Shown here piece by piece: positions 36,428 to 46,781 of a stretch of DNA of 64,000 nt (positions are counted from its first letter, which is position 1; the number at the start of each line of letters is the position of its first letter). The stretch comes from Chryseobacterium sp. ON_d1 (GTDB taxonomy: Bacteria > Bacteroidota > Bacteroidia > Flavobacteriales > Weeksellaceae). Under the pieces are notes generated by a model, which was given only the letters and a program-made list of their open reading frames with translations, was not told where the DNA came from and ran no database searches. The position numbers and the translations under genes were made by a program. The stretch is taken from positions 62,001 through 126,000 of the forward strand of contig NZ_BJTC01000002.1 of the NCBI RefSeq assembly GCF_006829085.1, in the 5' to 3' direction.

Positions 36428-37999
36428 ATGAGGATAAATAGATTTTTTGCAGTGCCTGCAGTATTGCTGGCTGCTCAGTTTTACTGGGCTCAGGTGAAGG
36501 TTGACCCAAAGGAAAGGTTAGACCCTATCGTAAAAAGTTTTGTAGATGAAGTCAATAATAATTCCCAGCTGGAAAATCTGGCGTATGAATTGTTGGATGG
36601 TATAGGGCCCCGTCTTGTAGGAAGTCCGGAAATGCTTGCCGCCAATGAATGGAGTGTGGGTAAGCTTCGTTCCTGGGGAGTGGATGCCAATCTTCAGCAG
36701 TTTGGAACCTGGAAAGGATGGCAGAGAGGTACTACGCATGTTGATATGACGTATCCACGCGTAAAATCTCTTTCAGCAACACAGCTGGCCTGGAGCCCGG
36801 CTACTAAAAAAGCAGTTGAGGCGGAAGTTATTATTCTCCCAAAAGTATCTTCTAAAGCAGATTTTGATCAATGGCTGCCTTCCGTGAAAGGAAAAATAGT
36901 GCTGATGGCACAATACCAGAAAATAGGACGTTCTGATGAGCAGATCAAAGAATTTGCTACCCCGGAATTATATGAAAAACTGAAAGCTGAAAGAGATCAG
37001 GCTGCGAAAGATTTTACAGCATATGTGAAAAATATTGGGTATGATAACAATACTTTACCGGATGCGCTGGAAAAAGCAGGAGCGGCTGGTATTGCCATCT
37101 CAAACTGGACGGGTATTATGGGGGCTAACAGAATATTCGGGGCAAAGACCAATAAAATCCCAATGATTGATATTGATTTGGAAGATTATGGAATGCTTTA
37201 CCGAATGGCAGAAAAAGGAGGGAAGCCTAAAATAAAGATTGATGCCCAGTCGAAAATACTTCCTGAAGCTAAAAGCTTTAATACGATCGGTATGATCAAA
37301 GGAAAAGAAAAGCCTGATGAATATGTTATTCTTTCCGCTCACCTTGATTCATGGGACGGCGCTCAGGGAGCTACAGATAATGGGACGGGAACTATCACAA
37401 TGCTTGAAGCGATGAGAATCCTGAAAAAATACTATCCAAATAATAAGAGAACGATTGTCATCGGACTTTGGGGAAGTGAAGAGCAGGGATTGAATGGTTC
37501 AAGAGGCTTTGTAGCAGATAACCCTCAAATCATAAAAGGAGTACAGGCTGCTTTTAATCAGGATAACGGAACCGGTCGTGTGGTAAACATCAGCGGTCAG
37601 GGATTTGTAAAAGCTTATGATTATATCGGAAGATGGCTTGACGGTGTTCCTAAAGCAGTAAAGGGCCACATTAAAACCGACTTCCCAGGAATGCCTGGCG
37701 GTGGTGGATCGGACCATGCTTCTTTTGTGGCAGCCGGAGTACCGGGATTTTCTTTAGGCTCCCTGAACTGGGGATATTTCGGATATACATGGCACACGAC
37801 AAAAGATACCTATGACAAAATTGTTTTTGATGAGGTAAAAAATAATGTGATCTTAACGGCGGCATTAGCGTATATGGCTTCTGAAGATCCGGAATTCACC
37901 AGCAGAGAGAAGAGAGCAATGCCTCAGGACGACAAAGGGGAGACGGTAAAATGGCCGGAAGTAAAAGAACCCAGAAGAAGTTCTAAGGATTATAAATAA
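36428..37999 (+). CDS. Exported M28 family zinc aminopeptidase/carboxypeptidase
   Basis: Signal peptide MRINRFFAVPAVLLAAQFYWA. 523 aa with an inserted PA-like segment (about 120-280, including GAAGIAISNWTG) and an M28 core: AHLDSWDGAQGATDNGTG (metal His and bridging Asp), WGSEEQGLNGS (catalytic Glu and metal Glu), FNQDNGTG (metal Asp) and YTWHTTKDTYDK (last metal His). The usual two-zinc set is complete. It should remove residues from peptides in the periplasm or on the surface. Single gene followed by a 16-base terminator stem. Confidence 0.92.
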   Translation: MRINRFFAVPAVLLAAQFYWAQVKVDPKERLDPIVKSFVDEVNNNSQLENLAYELLDGIGPRLVGSPEMLAANEWSVGKLRSWGVDANLQQFGTWKGWQRGTTHVDMTYPRVKSLSATQLAWSPATKKAVEAEVIILPKVSSKADFDQWLPSVKGKIVLMAQYQKIGRSDEQIKEFATPELYEKLKAERDQAAKDFTAYVKNIGYDNNTLPDALEKAGAAGIAISNWTGIMGANRIFGAKTNKIPMIDIDLEDYGMLYRMAEKGGKPKIKIDAQSKILPEAKSFNTIGMIKGKEKPDEYVILSAHLDSWDGAQGATDNGTGTITMLEAMRILKKYYPNNKRTIVIGLWGSEEQGLNGSRGFVADNPQIIKGVQAAFNQDNGTGRVVNISGQGFVKAYDYIGRWLDGVPKAVKGHIKTDFPGMPGGGGSDHASFVAAGVPGFSLGSLNWGYFGYTWHTTKDTYDKIVFDEVKNNVILTAALAYMASEDPEFTSREKRAMPQDDKGETVKWPEVKEPRRSSKDYK

Positions 38000-38017
38000 T
38001 AATTTTTCTTCTTTGAA

Positions 38018-38052
38018 AAAATCAAGGCTGCCTAACAGGCAGCCTTGATTTT
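38018..38052. terminator. Bidirectional terminator
   Basis: A 16-base stem built on ATCAAGGCTGCCT/AGGCAGCCTTGAT with loop AAC. It serves the converging M28 and HAD genes. Confidence 0.9.
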
Positions 38053-38068
38053 GATATACAATCTTATC

Positions 38069-38761
<693 letters not shown>

Positions 38762-40885
38762 TTACAAAATCATGCTCAGCTGTACTCTTTTTCTAGCTTC
38801 ATCTACTTCAGTTACCTTCACACGGACATGCTGGTGGAGCTTTACCACTTCGTTGACATCGGAAACAAATCCGTCTTTGAGCTGGGAAATATGAACCAGC
38901 CCGCTTTCTTTGATTCCCAGATCCACAAAACATCCGAAGGCTGTAATATTGTTGACAATTCCCGGAAGGATCATGCCTGCTTTTAAATCTTTAATGCTTT
39001 TTACATTGGGGTCAAATTCAAATACTTTTGCGGCTTTTCTTGGATCAAGCCCCGGTTTTTCAAGCTCTTTTAAAATATCTTGAATGCCCAGCATCCCAAT
39101 CTCTCCTGTAATGTAGTTTTCCGGTTTTATCAGCGCTATTTTTTCTTTATTGGCAATCAGTTCGTCAGTTTTTATTCCGAGGTCTTTTGCCATTTTCTCA
39201 ACAATTCCATATGCTTCAGGATGTACAGCCGAGTTATCCAGCGGGTTTTTGGCATTTGCAATTCTTACAAAGGCTGCTGCCTGCTGAAAAGCTTTTTCTC
39301 CAAGTCTTGGAACTTTTTTAAGCTGTTTCCTGTCCTCAAAAGCTCCATTTTCAGTACGGTAACTGACAATATTTTCAGCCATTTTCTCCCCGATTCCTGA
39401 AACATAACTTAAAAGGGATTTGCTGGCTGTATTGAGATTAATTCCCACAGAGTTGACACATTTCATCACAGTAGAATCCAGTTCGTTTTTTAGCTGAGTC
39501 TGATCTACATCATGCTGATACTGGCCCACACCAATAGATTTGGCATCAATTTTCACGAGTTCTGCCAACGGATCAGAAAGTCTTCTTCCAATAGAAACAG
39601 CCCCACGTACCGTTACATCATAGGAAGGAAACTCATCCCTTGCAATCTTACTTGCAGAATAAACTGATGCTCCGGCCTCCGAAACCACGAAAACCTGTAA
39701 AGGCTTATCAAAAGCAATCTTTTTGATAAAGAATTCTGTTTCACGGCTTGCCGTTCCATTCCCGATAGAAATGGCTTCAATATTATAGGCATTCACCATA
39801 GAACGGATCTTTTTCATGGCCATTCCGCTTTCATTCTGTGGAGCGTGAGGGTAGAGGGTTTCATTGTGCAGTAAGTCTCCTTTTTCATCCAGACAGACTA
39901 CTTTGCAGCCGCTTCGGTATCCGGGATCTATTGCCAGGATTCGTTTCTCTCCCAAAGGAGGAGCCAGAAGAAGCTGGCTTAGGTTCTCAGAGAAAATTTC
40001 AATCGCTTTTTTATCTGCTTTTTCTTTGGCCTCCTGTAATGTTTCATTTGAAATAGCAGGTTCCAGAAGTCTTTTGTAACTGTCTTTTATGGCCAGTGCA
40101 ATTTGCTCTGAGCTTTCATTTCGGGATTTAATAATCGCTTTTTCAATAAAATCAATCGCTTCTTCCTTGTCTATTCCTACATTTGTTTTGACAAAACCTT
40201 CGGCTTCTGCTCTTAACATAGCCAGAAGTCGGTGGGATGGTGTTCTGCTGAGGCTTTCTTCCCATTCAAAATACTGGGAGAATTTCTGTGCATCTTCTTC
40301 CTCTTTTTTAGCTTTTACCACTTTGGACGTAATCACTGCTTTACGCTGGAACAGCCTGCGGAGGTTTTTGCGGACATACATGTTTTCATTGATCCACTCC
40401 GCCATAATATCTCTGGCTCCCTGAAGTGCTTCTTCTTCGGAAGCAACCTCACTGTTGAGGTATTTTGATGCCAGAAACTGCACATCATTATTTTTCTGGC
40501 TCATGATAATTCTGGCCAAAGGTTCCAGTCCTTTTTCTTTGGCTGCATCAGCTTTGGTTTTCTTGCGCTTCTTGAAAGGCAGGTAAAGGTCTTCGAGTTC
40601 CTGGAGATCAAAGCTTTCTTCTATTCTCTGCTGAAGTTCAGGCGTTAAGGAATTCTGTTCTTCTATTGATTTTAAAATAGATTCTTTTCTTTTGACGATT
40701 TCTTCAAACTGTTTGCTGATCTTGGAAATCTGCTCAATCTGTGTTTCATCAAGATTTCCGGTTCTGTCTTTCCGGTAACGGGAAATAAAAGGAATAGTGC
40801 AGTCTTCTGCCAATAGTTGTAATGTATTGTTGATGCTCTTTTCTGAAATATTGAGCTGCTTCTGTATAAATTCTACGGTCGTCAT
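38762..40885 (-). CDS. tex: Tex-type RNA-binding transcription accessory protein
   Basis: 707 aa, typical for Tex/YhgF. Order of domains: Tex N-terminal helical region (SEKSINNTLQLLAEDCTIPFISRYRKDRTGNLDE), YqgF-like RNase H fold (ILAIDPGYRSGCKVVCLDEKG), helix-hairpin-helix region (VGINLNTASKSLLSYVSGIGEKMAENIV) and a C-terminal S1 domain (GMILPGIVNNITAFGCFVDLGIKESGLVHISQL). Tex binds nucleic acid and the transcription machinery in the cytosol. Its start is 35 bases from the 3' end of the tracrRNA gene, which is read in the same direction, so read-through from tracrRNA into tex is prevented only by the tracrRNA terminator. Confidence 0.95.
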   Translation of the reverse strand: MTTVEFIQKQLNISEKSINNTLQLLAEDCTIPFISRYRKDRTGNLDETQIEQISKISKQFEEIVKRKESILKSIEEQNSLTPELQQRIEESFDLQELEDLYLPFKKRKKTKADAAKEKGLEPLARIIMSQKNNDVQFLASKYLNSEVASEEEALQGARDIMAEWINENMYVRKNLRRLFQRKAVITSKVVKAKKEEEDAQKFSQYFEWEESLSRTPSHRLLAMLRAEAEGFVKTNVGIDKEEAIDFIEKAIIKSRNESSEQIALAIKDSYKRLLEPAISNETLQEAKEKADKKAIEIFSENLSQLLLAPPLGEKRILAIDPGYRSGCKVVCLDEKGDLLHNETLYPHAPQNESGMAMKKIRSMVNAYNIEAISIGNGTASRETEFFIKKIAFDKPLQVFVVSEAGASVYSASKIARDEFPSYDVTVRGAVSIGRRLSDPLAELVKIDAKSIGVGQYQHDVDQTQLKNELDSTVMKCVNSVGINLNTASKSLLSYVSGIGEKMAENIVSYRTENGAFEDRKQLKKVPRLGEKAFQQAAAFVRIANAKNPLDNSAVHPEAYGIVEKMAKDLGIKTDELIANKEKIALIKPENYITGEIGMLGIQDILKELEKPGLDPRKAAKVFEFDPNVKSIKDLKAGMILPGIVNNITAFGCFVDLGIKESGLVHISQLKDGFVSDVNEVVKLHQHVRVKVTEVDEARKRVQLSMIL

Positions 40886-40923
40886 TGTTCGGTTTTCGGA
40901 TAGCTAAAATAGGGTTTTAAAAC

Positions 40924-41000
40924 GAAAAAAGGCGAGTTGCCCCGCCTTGAATGTTTTCACAACGGAATAATCCTTATTGTGAATTGCTTTTCAAAATTAT
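40924..41000 (-). ncRNA. tracrRNA of the type II-C CRISPR-Cas system
   Basis: On the minus strand, about 77 bases. The 5' part (AATAATTTTGAAAAGCAATT, continuing CACAA) is complementary to the CRISPR repeat: 14 paired bases, a 2x2 internal bulge, then 8 more pairs. This is the usual crRNA:tracrRNA lower and upper stem. After it come AAGGATTATTCCGTTGTG, a nexus-like hairpin reminiscent of AAGGCUAGUCCGUU in other systems, and a final hairpin AAGGCGGG-GCAA-CTCGCCTT with a T6 tail. The gene lies between tex and cas9, divergent from cas9. Its strand shows that crRNAs are made from the minus strand of the array. Ends are estimated. Confidence 0.88.
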
Positions 41001-41005
41001 TGATA

Positions 41006-41013
41006 CAAATATA
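41006..41013 (-). promoter_or_regulatory. tracrRNA -7 promoter element
   Basis: TATATTTG on the minus strand, perfect consensus, 5-7 bases before the estimated tracrRNA start. No good -33 TTTG is seen. Confidence 0.7.
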
Positions 41014-41103
41014 GAAGAAAAGTGCTTAAGTTGATTTACGGGAAACCTCATTTTTAATAAATTTTTTCTTTCTATTTTTATGTGGTATCAAAAATTAATA
41101 ACG

Positions 41104-43875
41104 ATGACTAAAAATATACTTGGACTGGATTTGGGGGTTTCCTCAATTGGCTGGGCTTACGTTCAGGAAAATCCTGAGAATTTAGAAAACAGTAAAATTA
41201 TCAAATTAGGAGTTCGGGTAAATCCATTAACTGTTGATGAACAGTTGAATTTTGAAAAAGGAAAACCCATTACAACTAATGCAGGAAGAACTTTAGCCAG
41301 AAGTGCGAGAAGAAATCTTCAGAGGTTTAAATTAAGAAGAGCCAATCTTATTGATGTTTTAAAGAAAAACAATATTCTTAAAGAATCTGACTTACTTGCC
41401 GAAGTTGGCAAAAATTCAACATTTCAAACGCAGGAGTTAAGAGCAAAGGCAACAAAAGAAAAAATAGAACTTTCTGAATTGGCCAGAGTTCTGCTTCTTA
41501 TCAATAAGAAAAGAGGATATAAAAGCAGCCGTAAAGCTAAAAATGAAGATGAAGGACAGATAGTAGACGGAATGGCTGTTGCTAAAAAATTGTATGAAGA
41601 GAATGCAACACCTGGAGAATACTCATATCAACTTTTACAGCAGGGCAAAAAACAATTGCCTGATTTTTACCGTTCAGATTTACAGGCTGAATTTGATAAA
41701 GTATGGAATTTTCAAAAACAATATTATTCAGAAATCTTAACCGATGACCTTTATAAAGAACTACAAGGCAAAAATAAAAATGCAACTTGGACAATTCTGA
41801 AAGAACCATTTTCTCTCGTTGGAATCAAGCAAACCGGAACAATGCAGGAAAAGAAAGTTGAAAGATACTTTTGGAGAAGCGAAGCGGTAAAGAAACAATT
41901 GGATTTTGAAAGTCTGGCTGCTGTATTTCAGGAGATCAATAGCAATCTGAATAATTCGAGCGGCTATTTAGGAGCAATTAGCGATCGAAGCAAGGAACTT
42001 TATTTTCATAATCAAACGGTTGGAGAATATTTATTTCAACAATTAGAAAAGAGTCCACATACAAAGCTTAAAAATCAGGTTTTCTACAGGCAGGATTATT
42101 TAGATGAGTTTGAGAATATATGGGAAACTCAATCAAAGTATTATAAAGAACTGACAAGAGAATTAAAGGAAGAAATTCGGGATATTGTTATTTTCTATCA
42201 AAGAAAGCTCAAATCACAGAAAGGTTTAATCAGTATCTGTGAGTTTGAAAACAGGGAAATTGAAGTTACAGAAAACGGAAAAACAAAAAAGAAGACAGTT
42301 GGGCTAAAAGTAGCACCGAAATCCTCTCCCTTGTTTCAGGAATTTAAAATCTGGCAGGTTCTGAATAATTTACAGTTTCAAAATCTAGAAACAAAAGAAG
42401 TTTTCCCTATTGATTTAGATTTCAAACAATCCATTTTTAATGAAGTTAATATCAAAGGAAAACTTTCTGCAAAAGAGGTTTTAGATCTTGTTGGGTATTC
42501 AGGAAAAGAATGGAAGACGAATTTCAAAGAGATTGAAGGAAATTATACCAATGAAAATTTATATACTGCTTTTCTAAAGATTATTGCCAATGAAGGAATA
42601 GAATTTCTAAAAGAATTTAAATTGACCATTGATGACGAAATTAAGGTTTCTAAAATAAATGCTTCTGCAGAAATTATAAAATTATTCGTTAGAGAAAAGT
42701 TTTCAGGATTAGGAATTGATACATCTATTTTGGATTTTAATCCGGAGCTGGAAGGAAGTGATTTTGAAAAACAGGCTTCTTATCAACTGTGGCATTTGCT
42801 ATATTCCTATGAAGGAGATGATTCTCCTTCAGGAAACGAAAAATTGTATGAATTGTTGCAAAAGAAATTTGGTTTCAGAAAAGAACATTCCCAAATATTA
42901 GCGGAAATTGGGTTTGCTCAGGATTATGGAAGTTTGAGTTCTAAGGCAATGCGAAAGATTTATCCCTATATTAAAGAGCATAAATACAGTGTAGCGTGTA
43001 GCTATGCAGGGTACAACCATTCTAAAAATTCATTGACCAGAGAGCAGTTAGAAAACCGCACTTTAAAGGAGCGTTTAGAAATTCTTCCGAAAAACTCTTT
43101 ACGAAATCCTGTAGTTGAAAAGATTTTAAATCAAATGATTAATCTTGTGAATGAAGTTTCAAGGGAATACGGAAAACCTGATGAAATAAGAATAGAATTG
43201 GCGCGAGAACTCAAACTTAATGCAGAAGAACGCGCTACGATGACTTCTGAAATTAACAAAGCTACCATACAGCATCAGAAATATGTGGAAGTTTTGCAAA
43301 GAGAATTTGGCATAAAAAGTCCTTCAAGAAATGATATCATTCGCTATAAATTATATTTAGAGTTGGCAAATAACGGTTTTAAAGATTTATACACAGATGC
43401 GAAAATTGAAAGGGAAAATTTATTTACCGATAAATATGATATCGACCACATTATTCCACAATCCCGATTTTTTGATGACAGTTTTTCCAATAAAGTTTTA
43501 GCTCCAAGAAATGCTAATCTAAAAAAAGGAAATTTTACGGCTTTCGATTATCTTGAGAATGAAGGAAAGGAAAAATCAGAGAAATTTCTTAATATCATAA
43601 AAGATCTTTATGATAAAGGAGCGATTACCAAAGCAAAATATGAAAAGCTACAGAAAAAAGGCTCTGAAATAGGAGAGGGGTTCATTGAAAGGGATTTACG
43701 AAATACGCAGTATATTGCGAAAAAATCGAAGGAAATACTTTTTGGAATCACTAATTCTGTTGTTTCCACTTCAGGAAGAATTACCGATAAGCTTAGAGAA
43801 GACTGGAATCTTGTCAACACAATGAAGGAACTTAATCTGGAAAAATACAGAAAATTAGGCTTACAGAAACAGTGA
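41104..43875 (+). CDS. cas9: Cas9 (type II-C), N-terminal part: RuvC-I, REC, RuvC-II and HNH
   Basis: I start at MTKNILGLDLG; an ATG at 41080 would add eight residues ahead of the RuvC strand. Numbering from there: RuvC-I Asp9 in LGLDLGVSSIGWA, arginine-rich bridge helix about 60-85 (GRTLARSARRNLQRFKLRR), a long REC lobe, RuvC-II Glu698 in IRIELAREL, and HNH His782 in YDIDHIIPQS with Asn in APRNANLKKGN. The frame stops after KLGLQKQ at residue 923. The next ORF, overlapping by 4 bases (GTGA) in the -1 frame, supplies RuvC-III and the PAM-interacting part. Together ~1,395 aa, the normal size for flavobacterial Cas9. Either a one-base deletion (or read error) in a single gene, or a true two-piece nuclease. 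Alone this half lacks the RuvC-III residues. Confidence 0.9.
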   Translation: MTKNILGLDLGVSSIGWAYVQENPENLENSKIIKLGVRVNPLTVDEQLNFEKGKPITTNAGRTLARSARRNLQRFKLRRANLIDVLKKNNILKESDLLAEVGKNSTFQTQELRAKATKEKIELSELARVLLLINKKRGYKSSRKAKNEDEGQIVDGMAVAKKLYEENATPGEYSYQLLQQGKKQLPDFYRSDLQAEFDKVWNFQKQYYSEILTDDLYKELQGKNKNATWTILKEPFSLVGIKQTGTMQEKKVERYFWRSEAVKKQLDFESLAAVFQEINSNLNNSSGYLGAISDRSKELYFHNQTVGEYLFQQLEKSPHTKLKNQVFYRQDYLDEFENIWETQSKYYKELTRELKEEIRDIVIFYQRKLKSQKGLISICEFENREIEVTENGKTKKKTVGLKVAPKSSPLFQEFKIWQVLNNLQFQNLETKEVFPIDLDFKQSIFNEVNIKGKLSAKEVLDLVGYSGKEWKTNFKEIEGNYTNENLYTAFLKIIANEGIEFLKEFKLTIDDEIKVSKINASAEIIKLFVREKFSGLGIDTSILDFNPELEGSDFEKQASYQLWHLLYSYEGDDSPSGNEKLYELLQKKFGFRKEHSQILAEIGFAQDYGSLSSKAMRKIYPYIKEHKYSVACSYAGYNHSKNSLTREQLENRTLKERLEILPKNSLRNPVVEKILNQMINLVNEVSREYGKPDEIRIELARELKLNAEERATMTSEINKATIQHQKYVEVLQREFGIKSPSRNDIIRYKLYLELANNGFKDLYTDAKIERENLFTDKYDIDHIIPQSRFFDDSFSNKVLAPRNANLKKGNFTAFDYLENEGKEKSEKFLNIIKDLYDKGAITKAKYEKLQKKGSEIGEGFIERDLRNTQYIAKKSKEILFGITNSVVSTSGRITDKLREDWNLVNTMKELNLEKYRKLGLQKQ

Positions 43876-45290
43876 TCAATTCAAAAGGAGAGGAGAAGCA
43901 GAGAATCATAGACTGGACAAAAAGGAACGACCATCGTCATCACGCAATGGATGCTTTAACGGTTGCTTTTACCACCCACAGTCACATCCAATATCTGAAT
44001 TATTTGAATGCAAGAAAAGATGAAAAACATAAAGAACATCAGAATATCTTTGCTATTGAAAATGCAATTACAGAAATTGTAGAAAAGAAAAATGGATCAA
44101 AAGAAAGAAGATTCAAATTACCGATTCAAAATTTCCGTACTGAAGCCAAAAAACAATTGGAAGAAGTTCTGATTTCTCATAAAGCTAAAAATAAAGTAGT
44201 TACCAAAAACATCAATAAAATTAAGAAAAAAGGAAGTGTAATTGCAAAAACAGAACTCACTCCGAGAGGACAGCTTCATAAAGAAACAATTTACGGAAGT
44301 GCTCAATTCTTAAAAACAAAAGAAGAAAAAATATCTGGAAAATTTGATGTAGAAACAATTCAGAAGGTTCAAAATGAAAAATATAGAAATGCTCTGCTAA
44401 AAAGATTGAAGGAGTTTAGCGGAGATTCTAAAAAAGCATTCACCGGAAAAAATGTTATTTCTAAAAATCCAATATTTCTTACTACTGAAAAAAAGGAGCA
44501 ATTACCTGAAACCGTAACTTTAGCCTGGTATGAAAAAGGTTATACGATTAGAAAAGCTGTTAATCCTGATAATTTTAAAGATTTCAAAAATATTGAAAAG
44601 GTTATTGATAAAGGAATTCGTGATATTCTAACTGAAAGATTAAAAGAATTTAACGGAAACTCAAAAGAAGCTTTTTCTGATTTGGAAAAGAATCCGATCT
44701 GGCTTAACAAATCAAAAGGAATTTCAATAAAGACGGTTACTATTACAGGAATTAATAATGCCGAAGCTTTACATTATAAAAAAAATCATTTAGGAAAAGA
44801 AATTTTAGATGAAAACGGTCAAAGAATAGCTGTTGATTTCGTGAGTACAGGAAATAATCATCACGTTGCAATTTATGAAGATGAAAAAGGCAATCTACAG
44901 GAGAAAGTTGTGAGTTTTTATGAAGCCGTGGAAAGAGTAAATCAAAATTTACCAATAATTAACAAAGAATATAATTCTGAGCTAGGTTGGAAATTCTTAT
45001 TTACAATGAAACAGAATGAAATGTTTTTATTTCCTTCAGAAGATTTTGATCCGAAAGAAGTAGATTTATTTGATGGTAAAAATCTGATTTTGATTTCAAA
45101 AAATCTTTTCAGGGTACAGAAATTTACAATTAGAGATTATTTTTTTAGACATCATTTAGAAACTACCGTCGAAGATAATTCTACTTTAAAGAATGTTACT
45201 TGGAGAAGAGAAGGGTTGAGCGGTTTAAAAGGTATTTTAAAAGTCCGTTTGAATCATCTGGGAAAAATAATTCAAATAGGAGAGTATTGA
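43872..45290 (+). CDS. cas9: Cas9 (type II-C), C-terminal part: RuvC-III and PAM-interacting domain
   Basis: 472 aa beginning at a GTG that overlaps the stop of the first part. RuvC-III is immediate: RIIDWTKRNDHRHHAMDALT, with the catalytic His at 23/24 and Asp27. The remainder is the wedge and PAM-interacting region, ending GILKVRLNHLGKIIQIGEY. No other frame break is visible in 1.4 kb, and the basic, AAA-rich codon use equals that of the first part, so decay has not spread. If translated, GTGA coupling could give both halves from one mRNA. If the break is a recent deletion, adding one base near AACAG(A)TG would join LQKQ to MINSKGEE. Function of the split form is untested. Confidence 0.88.
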   Translation: MINSKGEEKQRIIDWTKRNDHRHHAMDALTVAFTTHSHIQYLNYLNARKDEKHKEHQNIFAIENAITEIVEKKNGSKERRFKLPIQNFRTEAKKQLEEVLISHKAKNKVVTKNINKIKKKGSVIAKTELTPRGQLHKETIYGSAQFLKTKEEKISGKFDVETIQKVQNEKYRNALLKRLKEFSGDSKKAFTGKNVISKNPIFLTTEKKEQLPETVTLAWYEKGYTIRKAVNPDNFKDFKNIEKVIDKGIRDILTERLKEFNGNSKEAFSDLEKNPIWLNKSKGISIKTVTITGINNAEALHYKKNHLGKEILDENGQRIAVDFVSTGNNHHVAIYEDEKGNLQEKVVSFYEAVERVNQNLPIINKEYNSELGWKFLFTMKQNEMFLFPSEDFDPKEVDLFDGKNLILISKNLFRVQKFTIRDYFFRHHLETTVEDNSTLKNVTWRREGLSGLKGILKVRLNHLGKIIQIGEY

Positions 45291-45326
45291 ATTTGATTTA
45301 TATTTTCAATTGATTAAAAATGTATT

Positions 45327-45476
45327 ATGTCAAAAGCAGCACTGGAATTTTTAAAGAGAAATAATCTTTTACAATCTTTTAAAGCAAGAGCTGAACAATG
45401 TGTTAAATGGTCAGAATATTGTGGCTATGGTTTCGCTGATGATATGGAGTATATTTTTAATGAATATTATAGTTAA
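45327..45476 (+). CDS. 49-aa unknown ORF between cas9 and cas1
   Basis: The ATG opens 36 bases after the cas9 stop, and the frame reads MSKAALEFLKRNNLLQSFKA, then RAEQCVKWSEYCGYGFADDM, EYIFNEYYS. It ends 19 bases before the cas1 ATG, same strand. The protein is acidic and aromatic toward the end, has two Cys (25, 32), and no signal or membrane segment. I know no cas family like it. It could be a small Cas accessory, an inserted inhibitor-like protein, a fragment of a lost gene, or chance. Composition resembles coding sequence, and it fills the gap almost exactly. Confidence 0.5.
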   Translation: MSKAALEFLKRNNLLQSFKARAEQCVKWSEYCGYGFADDMEYIFNEYYS

Positions 45477-45495
45477 ATAATTCAAACTTAAAACC

Positions 45496-46724
<1,229 letters not shown>

Positions 46725-46748
46725 TTTTTAAATCCTGATTAGATAATA

Positions 46749-46771
46749 AATCCACTGAAATTCAGTGGATT
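46749..46771. terminator. Hairpin between cas2 and the array
   Basis: AATCCACTGA and TCAGTGGATT pair with a tiny loop, flanked by AT-rich sequence on both sides. It could end the cas mRNA coming from the left and the minus-strand array transcript coming from the right. It also occupies the leader position. Confidence 0.6.
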
Positions 46772-46781
46772 AAATTTTGAG

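Noticed and set aside
41080..41103. Upstream ATG as the cas9 start (MWYQKLITM...)
   Set aside because: Cas9 proteins begin a few residues before the RuvC-I strand; MTKNILGLDLG fits better. The upstream option cannot be fully excluded.
43850..43876. Programmed -1 frameshift joining the two Cas9 ORFs
   Set aside because: Codons TTA CAG AAA CAG TGA give no X-XXY-YYZ heptamer and I see no obvious pseudoknot, so slippage is not supported by sequence alone.
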